Shown here piece after piece: positions 1 through 8,429 of a stretch of 13,908 nt of DNA. Under the pieces are notes generated by a model, which made no database searches, was not told where the DNA came from, and saw only the letters and a program-made list of their open reading frames with translations. The translations under genes and the position numbers were made by a program. The first letter of the stretch is position 1. Each line of letters begins with the position of its first letter. This DNA is from CAVPHV01 sp964465915 (GTDB lineage Bacteria > Actinomycetota > Acidimicrobiia > Spongiisociales > UBA5794). Where the stretch lies: contig CAYXMJ010000074.1 in assembly GCA_964465915.1 (NCBI GenBank), positions 1-13,908 on the forward strand, written 5' to 3'.

Positions 1-1
1 C

Positions 2-1288
2 GGCCGATCCACGCCGGACGGTGCAGTCGTGGTTGCGCTCAGCGGCGGGGCAGATTCGGCGGTGGTTGCCTGGGCGTTGGCCCAGCTACGCGGGCCCGGT
101 TCGGTGCGAGCCGTCCACATCCACCATGGGTTTGCTACCTCCGACGCCCTGGCAGCAGCCGCCCGCGACGTTGCGACGGCGCTTGGGTTGCGGCTCACCA
201 TCGTTGCGATCGAGGTTCCGCCGGGTGCCTCTGAGGAAGGTCAGGCGCGGACCGTGCGACTTGCCGCGCTCGAATCTGCCGCTGCCGGCGACGAGTGGAT
301 CGTCACCGGGCACCACGGTGACGACGCCGTTGAGACCGTCGTCGGCAACCTTCTGCGCGGCGCCGGCGCTGCGGGGCTGAGCGGCATGGCGGCCCAGCGC
401 GGGCGGTGGGTGAGACCCTTGCTTGGCGCGACGCGCCGGAACGTCCGCATTGTTGCCGCCCAACTGGGGCTTCCTTTCTTGGACGACCCCAGCAACGACG
501 ATCGTCGCCACCGCCGCAATGTGATCCGTCACGATGTCTTGCCAATGCTGGATGCGCAGTTCCCCGAGCATGACCTGCGGGCCGCGGTCGGCCGATCGGC
601 TGCCGCCCTCACCCGTGACGACGCCGCGTTGAACGAGGCGGGCGACGCCGCTCCGATCCGTGTTGAGGGGGACGCCGTGTTGGTACCGGCCGCGACCATT
701 TCGACCGCCGCTCCGGCGGTGGCAGCGCGGATCGTGCGTCGAGCGCTGCGCCTCGCTCATCCGCCGTACGCCGGCTCATCCGCCGACGTTGATGAGGTCT
801 GCGCCGTCGCCGCCGGCGAGAGCATCCGGTCGGGGCTCGCCGGGGGATGGTTCGTCGAGCGGGAAGGTGCCATGGTCGCCATCTATGCACACGACCCCGA
901 GGTGCCGGATCCGGTGACGCTGGTGATCGGCGAACAGGTCCGGTGTGGCGCCATCACGTTCTTCTCCCGGTTGATGGCCCCACCGGTGGGGCCGCGCCCG
1001 ATCGGACGCTGGCGGGTCCGTCTCGGTGGAAACGCGGTGGGAGCCGAGCTCCAAATTCGACCAGCGGAGCCGGGGGAGCGGGTCGACCTTGGAGGAGGCT
1101 CGAAGCTGGTCAGAGACGCCATGGCGGAGGCCGGGATCCCGCGACGGCGGCGGGCGGCTTGGCCCGTTGTGGCGGCACATGGCACAATCGTGTGGCTCAC
1201 CGGGGCGCGCCTCGCTGCGTGGGCGCGGCCCGAAGTAGCCGGGGGCGCCTTGATCGAACTATCCGCAAGAAGGGGAACCACATCGTGA
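2..1288 (+). CDS. tilS: tRNA(Ile)-lysidine synthase TilS, 5' end cut by window edge
   Basis: TilS uses ATP and lysine to convert C34 of the CAU anticodon of a minor tRNA-Ile to lysidine, so that it reads AUA and is charged with Ile; it is cytoplasmic. The frame is open to base 2 and the PP-loop motif SGGADS (bases 41-58) lies only 13 codons in, so the true start is probably upstream; GTG at 29 would sit only four codons before the motif. Other family signatures are TGHHGDDAVETVVGNLLRG, RPLLGATR and DDPSNDDRRHRRNVIR. The C-terminal region (GERVDLGGGSKLVRDAMAEA, then RRRRAAWPVV and IVWLTGARLA) matches the tRNA-binding TilS C-terminal domain, so this is the long form; mycobacterial TilS is shorter (family knowledge). 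The stop overlaps the hpt start in GTGA, implying co-transcription and coupled translation. Confidence 0.95.
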   Translation, partial: GRSTPDGAVVVALSGGADSAVVAWALAQLRGPGSVRAVHIHHGFATSDALAAAARDVATALGLRLTIVAIEVPPGASEEGQARTVRLAALESAAAGDEWIVTGHHGDDAVETVVGNLLRGAGAAGLSGMAAQRGRWVRPLLGATRRNVRIVAAQLGLPFLDDPSNDDRRHRRNVIRHDVLPMLDAQFPEHDLRAAVGRSAAALTRDDAALNEAGDAAPIRVEGDAVLVPAATISTAAPAVAARIVRRALRLAHPPYAGSSADVDEVCAVAAGESIRSGLAGGWFVEREGAMVAIYAHDPEVPDPVTLVIGEQVRCGAITFFSRLMAPPVGPRPIGRWRVRLGGNAVGAELQIRPAEPGERVDLGGGSKLVRDAMAEAGIPRRRRAAWPVVAAHGTIVWLTGARLAAWARPEVAGGALIELSARRGTTS

Positions 1289-1809
1289 AGATCGATCGGG
1301 TTTTGATCTCGGAGGAAGAGATCGCCGCCAAGCTGGCGGAAATGGGCGCTGCGATTTCGGCGGACTACGAAGGTCGGGATTTGCTGATGGTCGGCGTGCT
1401 CAAGGGCGCCTTTATCGTCATGGCCGACCTCGCCCGCCACATCACCGTGCCGGTCGAGTTCGATTTCATGGCGGTGTCCTCGTACGGTGGAGCGACCAAG
1501 ACCTCGGGCGTGGTGCGCATCCTGAAGGACCTCGATCAGCAAATCACGGATCGACACGTCCTTATCGTCGAGGACATCATCGACTCCGGCCTCACGCTCC
1601 ACTACCTGATCCGCAACCTGCGGGTCCGTCAGCCGGCGTCGATCGAGCTCGCTGCACTGCTGATCAAGGACGGCATCGACCGCCCGCCGCTCGACATCAA
1701 GTACGAGGGATTTCACATTCCGCCGGAGTTTGTTGTGGGCTACGGACTCGACTTCGACGAGAAGCTGCGCAATGTCCCGTACATCGGCGTGATGGACGTC
1801 GATGACTAG
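1285..1809 (+). CDS. hpt: Hypoxanthine (guanine) phosphoribosyltransferase
   Basis: This enzyme salvages hypoxanthine and guanine by joining them to PRPP to give IMP and GMP. The product is 174 aa, normal for bacterial Hpt. The PRPP-binding signature VLIVEDIIDSGLT is at residues 92-104, with the acidic pair E-D in place. The flexible-loop segment SSYGGATKTSG and the C-terminal VGYGLDFDEKLRNVPYIGV are also typical of the family. The GTG start at 1285 overlaps the tilS stop by 4 bases, and AAGGGG lies 9 bases upstream. In-frame codons further upstream encode no Hpt sequence, so the short start is right. tilS-hpt-ftsH adjacency is common in bacteria. Confidence 0.96.
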   Translation: MKIDRVLISEEEIAAKLAEMGAAISADYEGRDLLMVGVLKGAFIVMADLARHITVPVEFDFMAVSSYGGATKTSGVVRILKDLDQQITDRHVLIVEDIIDSGLTLHYLIRNLRVRQPASIELAALLIKDGIDRPPLDIKYEGFHIPPEFVVGYGLDFDEKLRNVPYIGVMDVDD

Positions 1810-1819
1810 GAACGTCCCG

Positions 1820-1866
1820 TTGAGCGTCCTTGGGGCCGTTCGATAGCGTTCGTGACGACATATGAT
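1820..1866 (+). promoter_or_regulatory. Candidate promoters for the ftsH-folate operon
   Basis: The 108-base gap between hpt and ftsH holds two candidates. The first is TTGAGC (1820-1825), 18 bases, then TAGCGT (1844-1849), fitting the loose actinobacterial TTGAC-N17/18-TAnnnT pattern. The second is a good -10 hexamer, TATGAT (1861-1866), without a convincing -35. Both are read by eye. No terminator-like hairpin was seen after hpt, so read-through from tilS-hpt is also possible. Confidence 0.35.
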
Positions 1867-1917
1867 GAGAGCCCAAAACCCTAAGCAATCGGCTCATGAG
1901 GGCCGACAAGGAGCAGC

Positions 1918-3858
<1,941 letters not shown>

Positions 3859-3866
3859 CGCGACTG

Positions 3867-4778
3867 GTGACCAACTCGTCGGGCGTCGGCTGGCGGGTCC
3901 GCGACCACCTGCTGAACGCTGCAGATCACACCCTGGTCATGGGGGTCGTCAACGTGACCCCCGACTCGTTCTCCGACGGTGGGGCCTTCGCTAGCGCCGT
4001 GGGCACCGATCACGAGGCCGCGATTGCTCACGGGCTGGCCCTGTGGGACGACGGCGCCGACATCATTGACGTTGGCGGCGAATCGACCCGCCCCGGCGCC
4101 GCTGCAGTGTCGGCCGGCGACGAGATCGGCCGGGTGGTCCCCGTGATTGCGGGGCTCACGGCGGCCGATGTGGTCGTGTCGGTCGATACCTCCAAGCCGG
4201 ACGTTGCCGCCGCAGCGCTGACGGCCGGTGCGCATGTGGTAAATGATGTCACCGCATTCGGCCACCCCGACATGGCCCGGGTCTGCGCAGACGGTGAGGT
4301 GGGTGTGGTCCTGATGCATATGCAAGGCAGCCCAAGCACGATGCAGGACAACCCGATCTACGGTGATGTTGTTGGTGAGGTTGGCGACTATCTCACCCAG
4401 CGGGCGGCGGCAGCAGTAGCCGCGGGGATTGCGAAGGACCGGCTGTGTCTCGACCCCGGCCTCGGGTTCGGCAAGACCTTCGACCACAACCTCGAATTGC
4501 TGGCGCGCCTCGATGAACTCGTGGAGCTTGGGTTCCCAGTGCTGGTGGGAACGTCCCGCAAACGATTTCTCGGGACGGTTCTGAGCGATGCCGGCCTCGA
4601 GACTGCTCCGGCAGCGCGCGATCCGGCTACCGCGGCAACCGTGGCGCTGGCCGTGTCCGCCGGAGCAGCGGCGGTAAGGGTTCATGACGTGCAGTCGGCC
4701 GTGCAGTCGGCACGAATTGCCGACGCTATCGTGCGGACGTCGTTGACGTCCCGGAGGGAGCATTTTGGCCGGTCTTGA
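3867..4778 (+). CDS. folP: Dihydropteroate synthase
   Basis: FolP condenses 6-hydroxymethyl-dihydropterin pyrophosphate with p-aminobenzoate to make dihydropteroate; it is the sulfonamide target. The 303-aa TIM-barrel protein carries every family signature: VNVTPDSFSDGG (28-39), DVGGESTRPGA (68-78), VSVDTSKP (104-111), VNDVTA (125-130), MHMQGSP (150-156), DPGLGFGKT (196-204), VGTSRKRF (227-234) and RVHDV (271-275), so it should be active. The GTG start lies 8 bases after the ftsH stop without a strong Shine-Dalgarno, suggesting coupled translation. In mycobacteria folE sits between ftsH and folP; it is not present here. The last 14 bases overlap the next gene. Confidence 0.97.
   Translation: MTNSSGVGWRVRDHLLNAADHTLVMGVVNVTPDSFSDGGAFASAVGTDHEAAIAHGLALWDDGADIIDVGGESTRPGAAAVSAGDEIGRVVPVIAGLTAADVVVSVDTSKPDVAAAALTAGAHVVNDVTAFGHPDMARVCADGEVGVVLMHMQGSPSTMQDNPIYGDVVGEVGDYLTQRAAAAVAAGIAKDRLCLDPGLGFGKTFDHNLELLARLDELVELGFPVLVGTSRKRFLGTVLSDAGLETAPAARDPATAATVALAVSAGAAAVRVHDVQSAVQSARIADAIVRTSLTSRREHFGRS
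4753..4760 (+). promoter_or_regulatory. Ribosome binding site that decides a TTG start
   Basis: GGAGGGAG lies inside the end of folP, with the GGAGG core 7 bases before TTG at 4765. This favours the TTG over the weaker in-frame GTG at 4798. Confidence 0.65.
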
Positions 4779-5238
4779 GCCGCGTGGATTCAGATGGGTG
4801 ATTGCGGGGAGACTGGCCGTCTCCGAACGCATTGGCGGCTATGGCTTTCAACATCGCAGGGTCCGGCGCGAAGAGGAGATCATTTGGCTCGTCGAGCACG
4901 GCATCGACACCGTCTTGTCGCTGCTGCCGAGCAACCAGAATCAAGCCGCCTACGAATCGGGTGGGTTCCGTTTCTACAATCGCCCGATAGAGGAGGCGCT
5001 CGAGCCGCAAGAAGCGCAAGAGGTCTTTGACCTTCTCGACGAAGCGTTGGAGCCAAAAAGCGCATCGGTGCTGCTGCATCGCGACCTCATCGATGACACC
5101 GTGGTCGGATTACTCGGCGGGTACCTCGTCCATTGTGGCCTCATCCAGGACCCCATCCTGGCGACGACGATCATCCAGGAGATTGCAGGCCGTCCTCTCG
5201 GCCCCGAAGGTCGGTCGCTGATCCCTACCGGGACGTAG
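4765..5238 (+). CDS. Tyrosine/dual-specificity phosphatase-like protein lacking catalytic Cys and Arg
   Basis: The product is 157 aa with no signal peptide or membrane helix. By eye it has the layout of a small dual-specificity phosphatase: a strand and helix (IIWLVEHGIDTVLSLLP, 39-55), a FRFYNRPIEEALEP segment (68-81) where the acid loop would sit, the P-loop strand SVLLH (101-105), and a following helix. In active enzymes HC-X5-R follows that strand. Here Arg106 replaces Cys and Thr112 replaces Arg (HRDLIDDT), so ordinary phosphatase chemistry looks impossible. It overlaps folP by 14 bases and ends 10 bases before folK, the slot where mycobacteria carry folB (dihydroneopterin aldolase). It has no visible similarity to FolB. 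It may be a pseudophosphatase, a regulator, or a divergent enzyme. The gene itself is secure; the family assignment is moderate and the function unknown. Confidence 0.75.
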   Translation: MAGLEPRGFRWVIAGRLAVSERIGGYGFQHRRVRREEEIIWLVEHGIDTVLSLLPSNQNQAAYESGGFRFYNRPIEEALEPQEAQEVFDLLDEALEPKSASVLLHRDLIDDTVVGLLGGYLVHCGLIQDPILATTIIQEIAGRPLGPEGRSLIPTGT

Positions 5239-5248
5239 GCGACTCGGC

Positions 5249-5824
5249 GTGGCAGTACGGGCCGCCATCGGGATCGGCTCCAACCTGGGTGACAAAGCGG
5301 GCAATATCGAGCGTGCGATCGACCGGATGGGTCACCTTGGCGAGCTGATCTCCGTTTCGACCATCTACCAGACGGCGCCCATTGGTGGACCCGACCAGCC
5401 TCCGTACTACAACGCCGTGGCCCTGCTGGACACCAATCTCGAGCCCCGAGCGCTGCTGGATGGGCTCCTGGATATCGAACAGATGCAGGGCCGGCAACGG
5501 AAGGAACGGTGGGGTCCCCGCATCATCGACCTGGACGTGCTCCTCTATGGTGACGAGGTGATCGATGAGCCCGGCCTGGTGGTCCCGCATCCCCAAATGG
5601 TCGAACGGCGGTTCGTGCTCGATCCGTTGCTCGAGGTTTGGCCCGATGCCGCCTTGCCCGACGGGACTCGGCTCCGCCCCAAGCTCGCTGCGGTGGCCGA
5701 TCAACAGGTGCAACCGCTTGCCCCGGTCGGGGTGTCGCCCCGAACCGCCGGTCTGGTGCTGTTCCTCACCGTCGGCATGCTCGCCGTGGGGATCTGGTGG
5801 CTGGTGGACTGGCTGCTTCCGTAG
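5249..5824 (+). CDS. folK: 6-hydroxymethyl-dihydropterin pyrophosphokinase with C-terminal membrane helix
   Basis: FolK transfers pyrophosphate from ATP to 6-hydroxymethyl-dihydropterin, giving the FolP substrate. Signatures are GIGSNLGD (8-15), YQTAPIGGPDQPPYYNAV (40-57), ERWGPRIIDLDVLLYG (86-101, with the metal-binding DLD) and PHPQMVERRFVL (113-124). The catalytic domain ends near residue 150. A linker then leads into a hydrophobic stretch at about 166-190 (LVLFLTVGMLAVGIWWLV), which reads as one membrane helix ending the 191-aa protein; soluble FolK proteins of about 160 aa lack it. In mycobacteria a separate membrane protein, DUF3180, follows folK, so the tail could be related to or stand in for it (inference). 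The GTG start is 10 bases after the previous gene and has no clear ribosome site. Confidence 0.95.
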   Translation: MAVRAAIGIGSNLGDKAGNIERAIDRMGHLGELISVSTIYQTAPIGGPDQPPYYNAVALLDTNLEPRALLDGLLDIEQMQGRQRKERWGPRIIDLDVLLYGDEVIDEPGLVVPHPQMVERRFVLDPLLEVWPDAALPDGTRLRPKLAAVADQQVQPLAPVGVSPRTAGLVLFLTVGMLAVGIWWLVDWLLP

Positions 5825-5855
5825 GCCCGGCGGGTGAGGGGATGGCGCCGGCATC

Positions 5856-5882
5856 TACACTCCGTGCTCTGGTACCGGTACC
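5856..5882 (+). promoter_or_regulatory. Candidate -10 element and 12-bp palindrome before DUF2520-panC operon
   Basis: The 87-base gap after folK contains TACACT (5856-5861), a plausible -10 hexamer with no good -35. About ten bases downstream lies the perfect palindrome GGTACCGGTACC (5871-5882), near where transcription would begin. An operator role is inference; the gap marks the break between the folate and the pantothenate/lysS groups. Confidence 0.3.
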
Positions 5883-5911
5883 CAACGGGACTGAAGCCGA
5901 GGAGCGACGAC

Positions 5912-6751
5912 ATGGACATCACATTGGTGGGCCCGGGTCGGGCGGGGATGGCCGTCGCGCTAGCCGCTCGTGAGGTCGGTCACGCCATCTCCGGGGTTCT
6001 GGGTGCCTCCACGACAGCCACCGAATCGGCTGCGGCCGCCGTCGGTGCCACTCCACTCCTCGCGGGCGAGTCCCTTGGCAGCGGCGATCTCCTCGTGATT
6101 GCAGTGCGAGACTCTCAGATCCAGGAGGTTGCCGATGTGATCGCCCCCACCGCCGGGGGCTTTGGTGGTGCGGTTCACCTCTCGGGTCTCGCCCCCGTCG
6201 ACAGCCTGGCCGCGATCGAGGGGGCTGGCCTGCCGATCGGCTCCTTTCATCCGCTCCAGACGCTGCCCACTCCGGAGGCCGGCGCGGCACGGCTGGCCGG
6301 TGCCTGGATCGGTGTGACGGCGAACGAGCCACTGCGGAGCGTGCTCCACTCTCTTGGTGCTTCACTTGGTGCCCGTCCCTTTGACCTGCAGGACGATGCC
6401 AAGGCGCTCTATCACGCCGCCGCGGCGGCGGCCGCCAACTTCCCGCTCGCCACGCTGACGATGGCGCATGACCTCTTCCGCTCGGCAGGAGTTCCGTTCG
6501 AAGCCGCCCGCCCGCTCGTCGAGGCCGTGGTGGCCAACGCCTTCGAACTCGGACCCCGCGCCGCCCTGACCGGACCGGTGGCCCGCGGCGACGCGGCTAC
6601 GGTGGCGGCCCAACTGCGAGCGGTGCGCGACGGCGAGTCTGATTGGCTCGGCCCGTTCGAGGTCTTCGTCGAGGTGTTGGCTCGCCTCGTCGGGAGGGGA
6701 GTGGAGTTCAGCGAGTTGATCGATGCCATCGAGGAGGAGCCGACCAAGTGA
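5912..6751 (+). CDS. Rossmann-like/DUF2520 protein, candidate ketopantoate reductase
   Basis: The 279-aa product has an N-terminal Rossmann dinucleotide fold (MDITLVGPGRAG, glycine motif at 7-12; LLVIAVRDSQI, 60-70) and the DUF2520 helical domain (SFHPLQTLP at 111-119, ALYHAAAAAAANFP at 165-178, LTGPVARGD at 219-227). The layout is that of the Rv3603c family and of 6-phosphogluconate or ketopantoate reductase-type oxidoreductases. It overlaps panC by 4 bases (GTGA), so a role in pantothenate synthesis is attractive: supplying pantoate by reducing ketopantoate, as reported for PanG-type enzymes. That role is inferred from context and general fold. ATG at 5912 is chosen because GAGGAG ends 7 bases upstream and the beta-strand of the Rossmann fold starts at once; an in-frame GTG at 5834 would add an arginine-rich stretch foreign to the family. 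Confidence 0.9.
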   Translation: MDITLVGPGRAGMAVALAAREVGHAISGVLGASTTATESAAAAVGATPLLAGESLGSGDLLVIAVRDSQIQEVADVIAPTAGGFGGAVHLSGLAPVDSLAAIEGAGLPIGSFHPLQTLPTPEAGAARLAGAWIGVTANEPLRSVLHSLGASLGARPFDLQDDAKALYHAAAAAAANFPLATLTMAHDLFRSAGVPFEAARPLVEAVVANAFELGPRAALTGPVARGDAATVAAQLRAVRDGESDWLGPFEVFVEVLARLVGRGVEFSELIDAIEEEPTK

Positions 6752-7656
6752 CCGTAGTCCCCACCTTTGCCGCAGCTCGAGACTGTGCGGCCGGACGAGT
6801 CGGCCTCGTGCCGACCATGGGCTTTCTCCACGAGGGGCACCTGTCCCTGCTCGAGGCGCTTCGTCCGCAATGTGACACTCTTCTGATGAGCCTCTTCGTC
6901 AACCCGCTCCAGTTCGGACCGACTGAGGACCTCTCGCATTATCCGCGCGACCTCGAGCGGGACGTCGCGCTGGCTGAATCCGCCGGCGCAGATGTGGTGT
7001 TCGCTCCCGACATCGACGAAATGTATCCCGAGCCGCCCGCCACTTCGGTCAGCGTCGCCGACCTGGCCTTCCGGCTCGACGGCGAGCGCCGCCCCGGGCA
7101 CTTCAAGGGAGTCGCTACCGTCGTCGCCAAACTGCTCGCCGGCATCCAACCGGACATTGCTGCCTTCGGCCGCAAGGATGCGCAGCAGCTCGCCATTATT
7201 CGGCGTCTGGTTGCCGACCTCTCATTTCCCACCGCGGTCGTTGGCTGCCCCATCGTGCGTGAGATGGATGGACTGGCGCTCTCGAGCCGCAACACGTACC
7301 TGGATGGGGACGAGCGCGATGCGGCTGTGGCCCTCTCCCGCGGCCTGATGGCGGCAGCCGACGCGGCGGCCGAGGGGGAGCGAGACGGTCGGGCTCTCGA
7401 AGCGTTTGCGCTCGGGGTCATGGCCTCGACCGAGGGCGTGGAACCCGAATACACCGAACTCGCCTCGCAACATGACGTATCCCGGCTCGCCGAGCTCGAT
7501 CGTCCTGCGTTTCTCGCCGTCGCCGCCAGAGTTGGGCCGACGACCCGGCTCATTGACAACATCCACTTCGATTGGGCCGCTGGAGAGGTCAGTGCGGACC
7601 GCGGCATCAGGCTCACCGCCTCCAGTGTCTTGTACACAACGAGTGAGGAGGTCTGA
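6748..7656 (+). CDS. panC: Pantothenate synthetase (pantoate-beta-alanine ligase)
   Basis: PanC joins pantoate and beta-alanine with ATP through a pantoyl-adenylate to give pantothenate. The 302-aa protein shows PTMGFLHEGH (22-31, the HIGH-type nucleotide motif), FVNPLQFGPTEDL (50-62), RPGHFKGVATVV (115-126), FGRKDAQQ (140-147) and LSSRNTYL (178-185, containing the KMSKS-like loop). All are intact. The GTG start overlaps the DUF2520 stop, with GAGGAGGAG at 6731-6739. The frame is open upstream, but those codons lie inside the DUF2520 gene and carry no PanC sequence. panD, which supplies beta-alanine and follows panC in mycobacteria, is absent: the stop overlaps the coaX start by one base (TGATG). 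Confidence 0.97.
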   Translation: MTVVPTFAAARDCAAGRVGLVPTMGFLHEGHLSLLEALRPQCDTLLMSLFVNPLQFGPTEDLSHYPRDLERDVALAESAGADVVFAPDIDEMYPEPPATSVSVADLAFRLDGERRPGHFKGVATVVAKLLAGIQPDIAAFGRKDAQQLAIIRRLVADLSFPTAVVGCPIVREMDGLALSSRNTYLDGDERDAAVALSRGLMAAADAAAEGERDGRALEAFALGVMASTEGVEPEYTELASQHDVSRLAELDRPAFLAVAARVGPTTRLIDNIHFDWAAGEVSADRGIRLTASSVLYTTSEEV

Positions 7657-8429
7657 TGCTGCTCGCCATCGACGTCGGGAACACCCAGACCGTCGCCGGG
7701 CTCTTCTCCGGGGAGGAGTTGGTTGGCCATTGGCGGCTCCATACCGACAAGGACCGGACTTCCGACGAGACCAGGTTGTGGCTGCGTTCGCTGCTCGAGA
7801 TGGAGGGTTTCTCGCCGGGCCAACTCGAGGGTGTCGTGGTTTCGAGCGTGGTTCCTTCGGTGACGGCCCGGTTCCGTGCGGTCGGCTCGAGGATGACCGG
7901 TGGCGAGGTTGTGGTGATCGAGCCGGGGGTCAAGACCGGGATGCCGATCCTGATCGACAATCCCCGCGAGGTCGGGGCCGACCGGGTGGTGAACTCGGTG
8001 GCGGCTCGTCACCGCTACGGCTCACCTGTGATCGTGGTGGACTTCGGGACTTCGACGAACTTCGATGTTGTCGGACCTGACGGCGCCTACCTGGGGGGTG
8101 CCATCGCCCCCGGCCTCGTTATCGCCACCAACGCTCTCATCGCCGGGGCGGCGGCGTTGCGCAATGTCGAGTTTCTGCCGCCACGATCGCCTATTGGGAA
8201 GGGCACCGTCGAGGCGATCCAGAGCGGTGCGTTGTACGGGCATGCCGGGCTTGTCGATGGGATCATGGAACGGCTGGCCGCCGAGGTCGAAGGCGAAGTG
8301 ATGCGTGTCGCCACCGGCGGGCTGGCCTCTACCATCGTGCCGCACTGCCGCAGCGTCGAGACCATCGACGAGTTCCTCACCCTCGACGGGCTGCGGTTGA
8401 TCCACGAGATGAATGGCGAACCCGCATGA
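7656..8429 (+). CDS. coaX: Type III pantothenate kinase
   Basis: CoaX phosphorylates pantothenate, the first committed step of CoA synthesis. It belongs to the ASKHA fold and, unlike CoaA, is not feedback-inhibited by CoA (family knowledge). The 257-aa protein has the phosphate-1 motif DVGNT (6-10), substrate-binding GADR (107-110), the second phosphate motif DFGTSTNFD (129-137), GGAIAPG (147-153) and TGGLA (220-224), so all catalytic segments are present. GAGGAG at 7645-7650 precedes the ATG by 5 bases. It directly follows panC, linking synthesis of pantothenate to its use, and overlaps lysS by 4 bases (ATGA). Confidence 0.96.
   Translation: MLLAIDVGNTQTVAGLFSGEELVGHWRLHTDKDRTSDETRLWLRSLLEMEGFSPGQLEGVVVSSVVPSVTARFRAVGSRMTGGEVVVIEPGVKTGMPILIDNPREVGADRVVNSVAARHRYGSPVIVVDFGTSTNFDVVGPDGAYLGGAIAPGLVIATNALIAGAAALRNVEFLPPRSPIGKGTVEAIQSGALYGHAGLVDGIMERLAAEVEGEVMRVATGGLASTIVPHCRSVETIDEFLTLDGLRLIHEMNGEPA

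Noticed and set aside
883..1716. 277-codon minus-strand frame opposite tilS and hpt
   Set aside because: Antisense to two real genes and crossing their junction; no domain.
5834..5911. Upstream GTG extending the DUF2520 protein by 26 residues
   Set aside because: The added residues are arginine-rich and precede the Rossmann strand; ATG 5912 has a good ribosome site.
7643..7658. Possible very short or degraded panD between panC and coaX
   Set aside because: panC stop and coaX start share one base, so there is no room.
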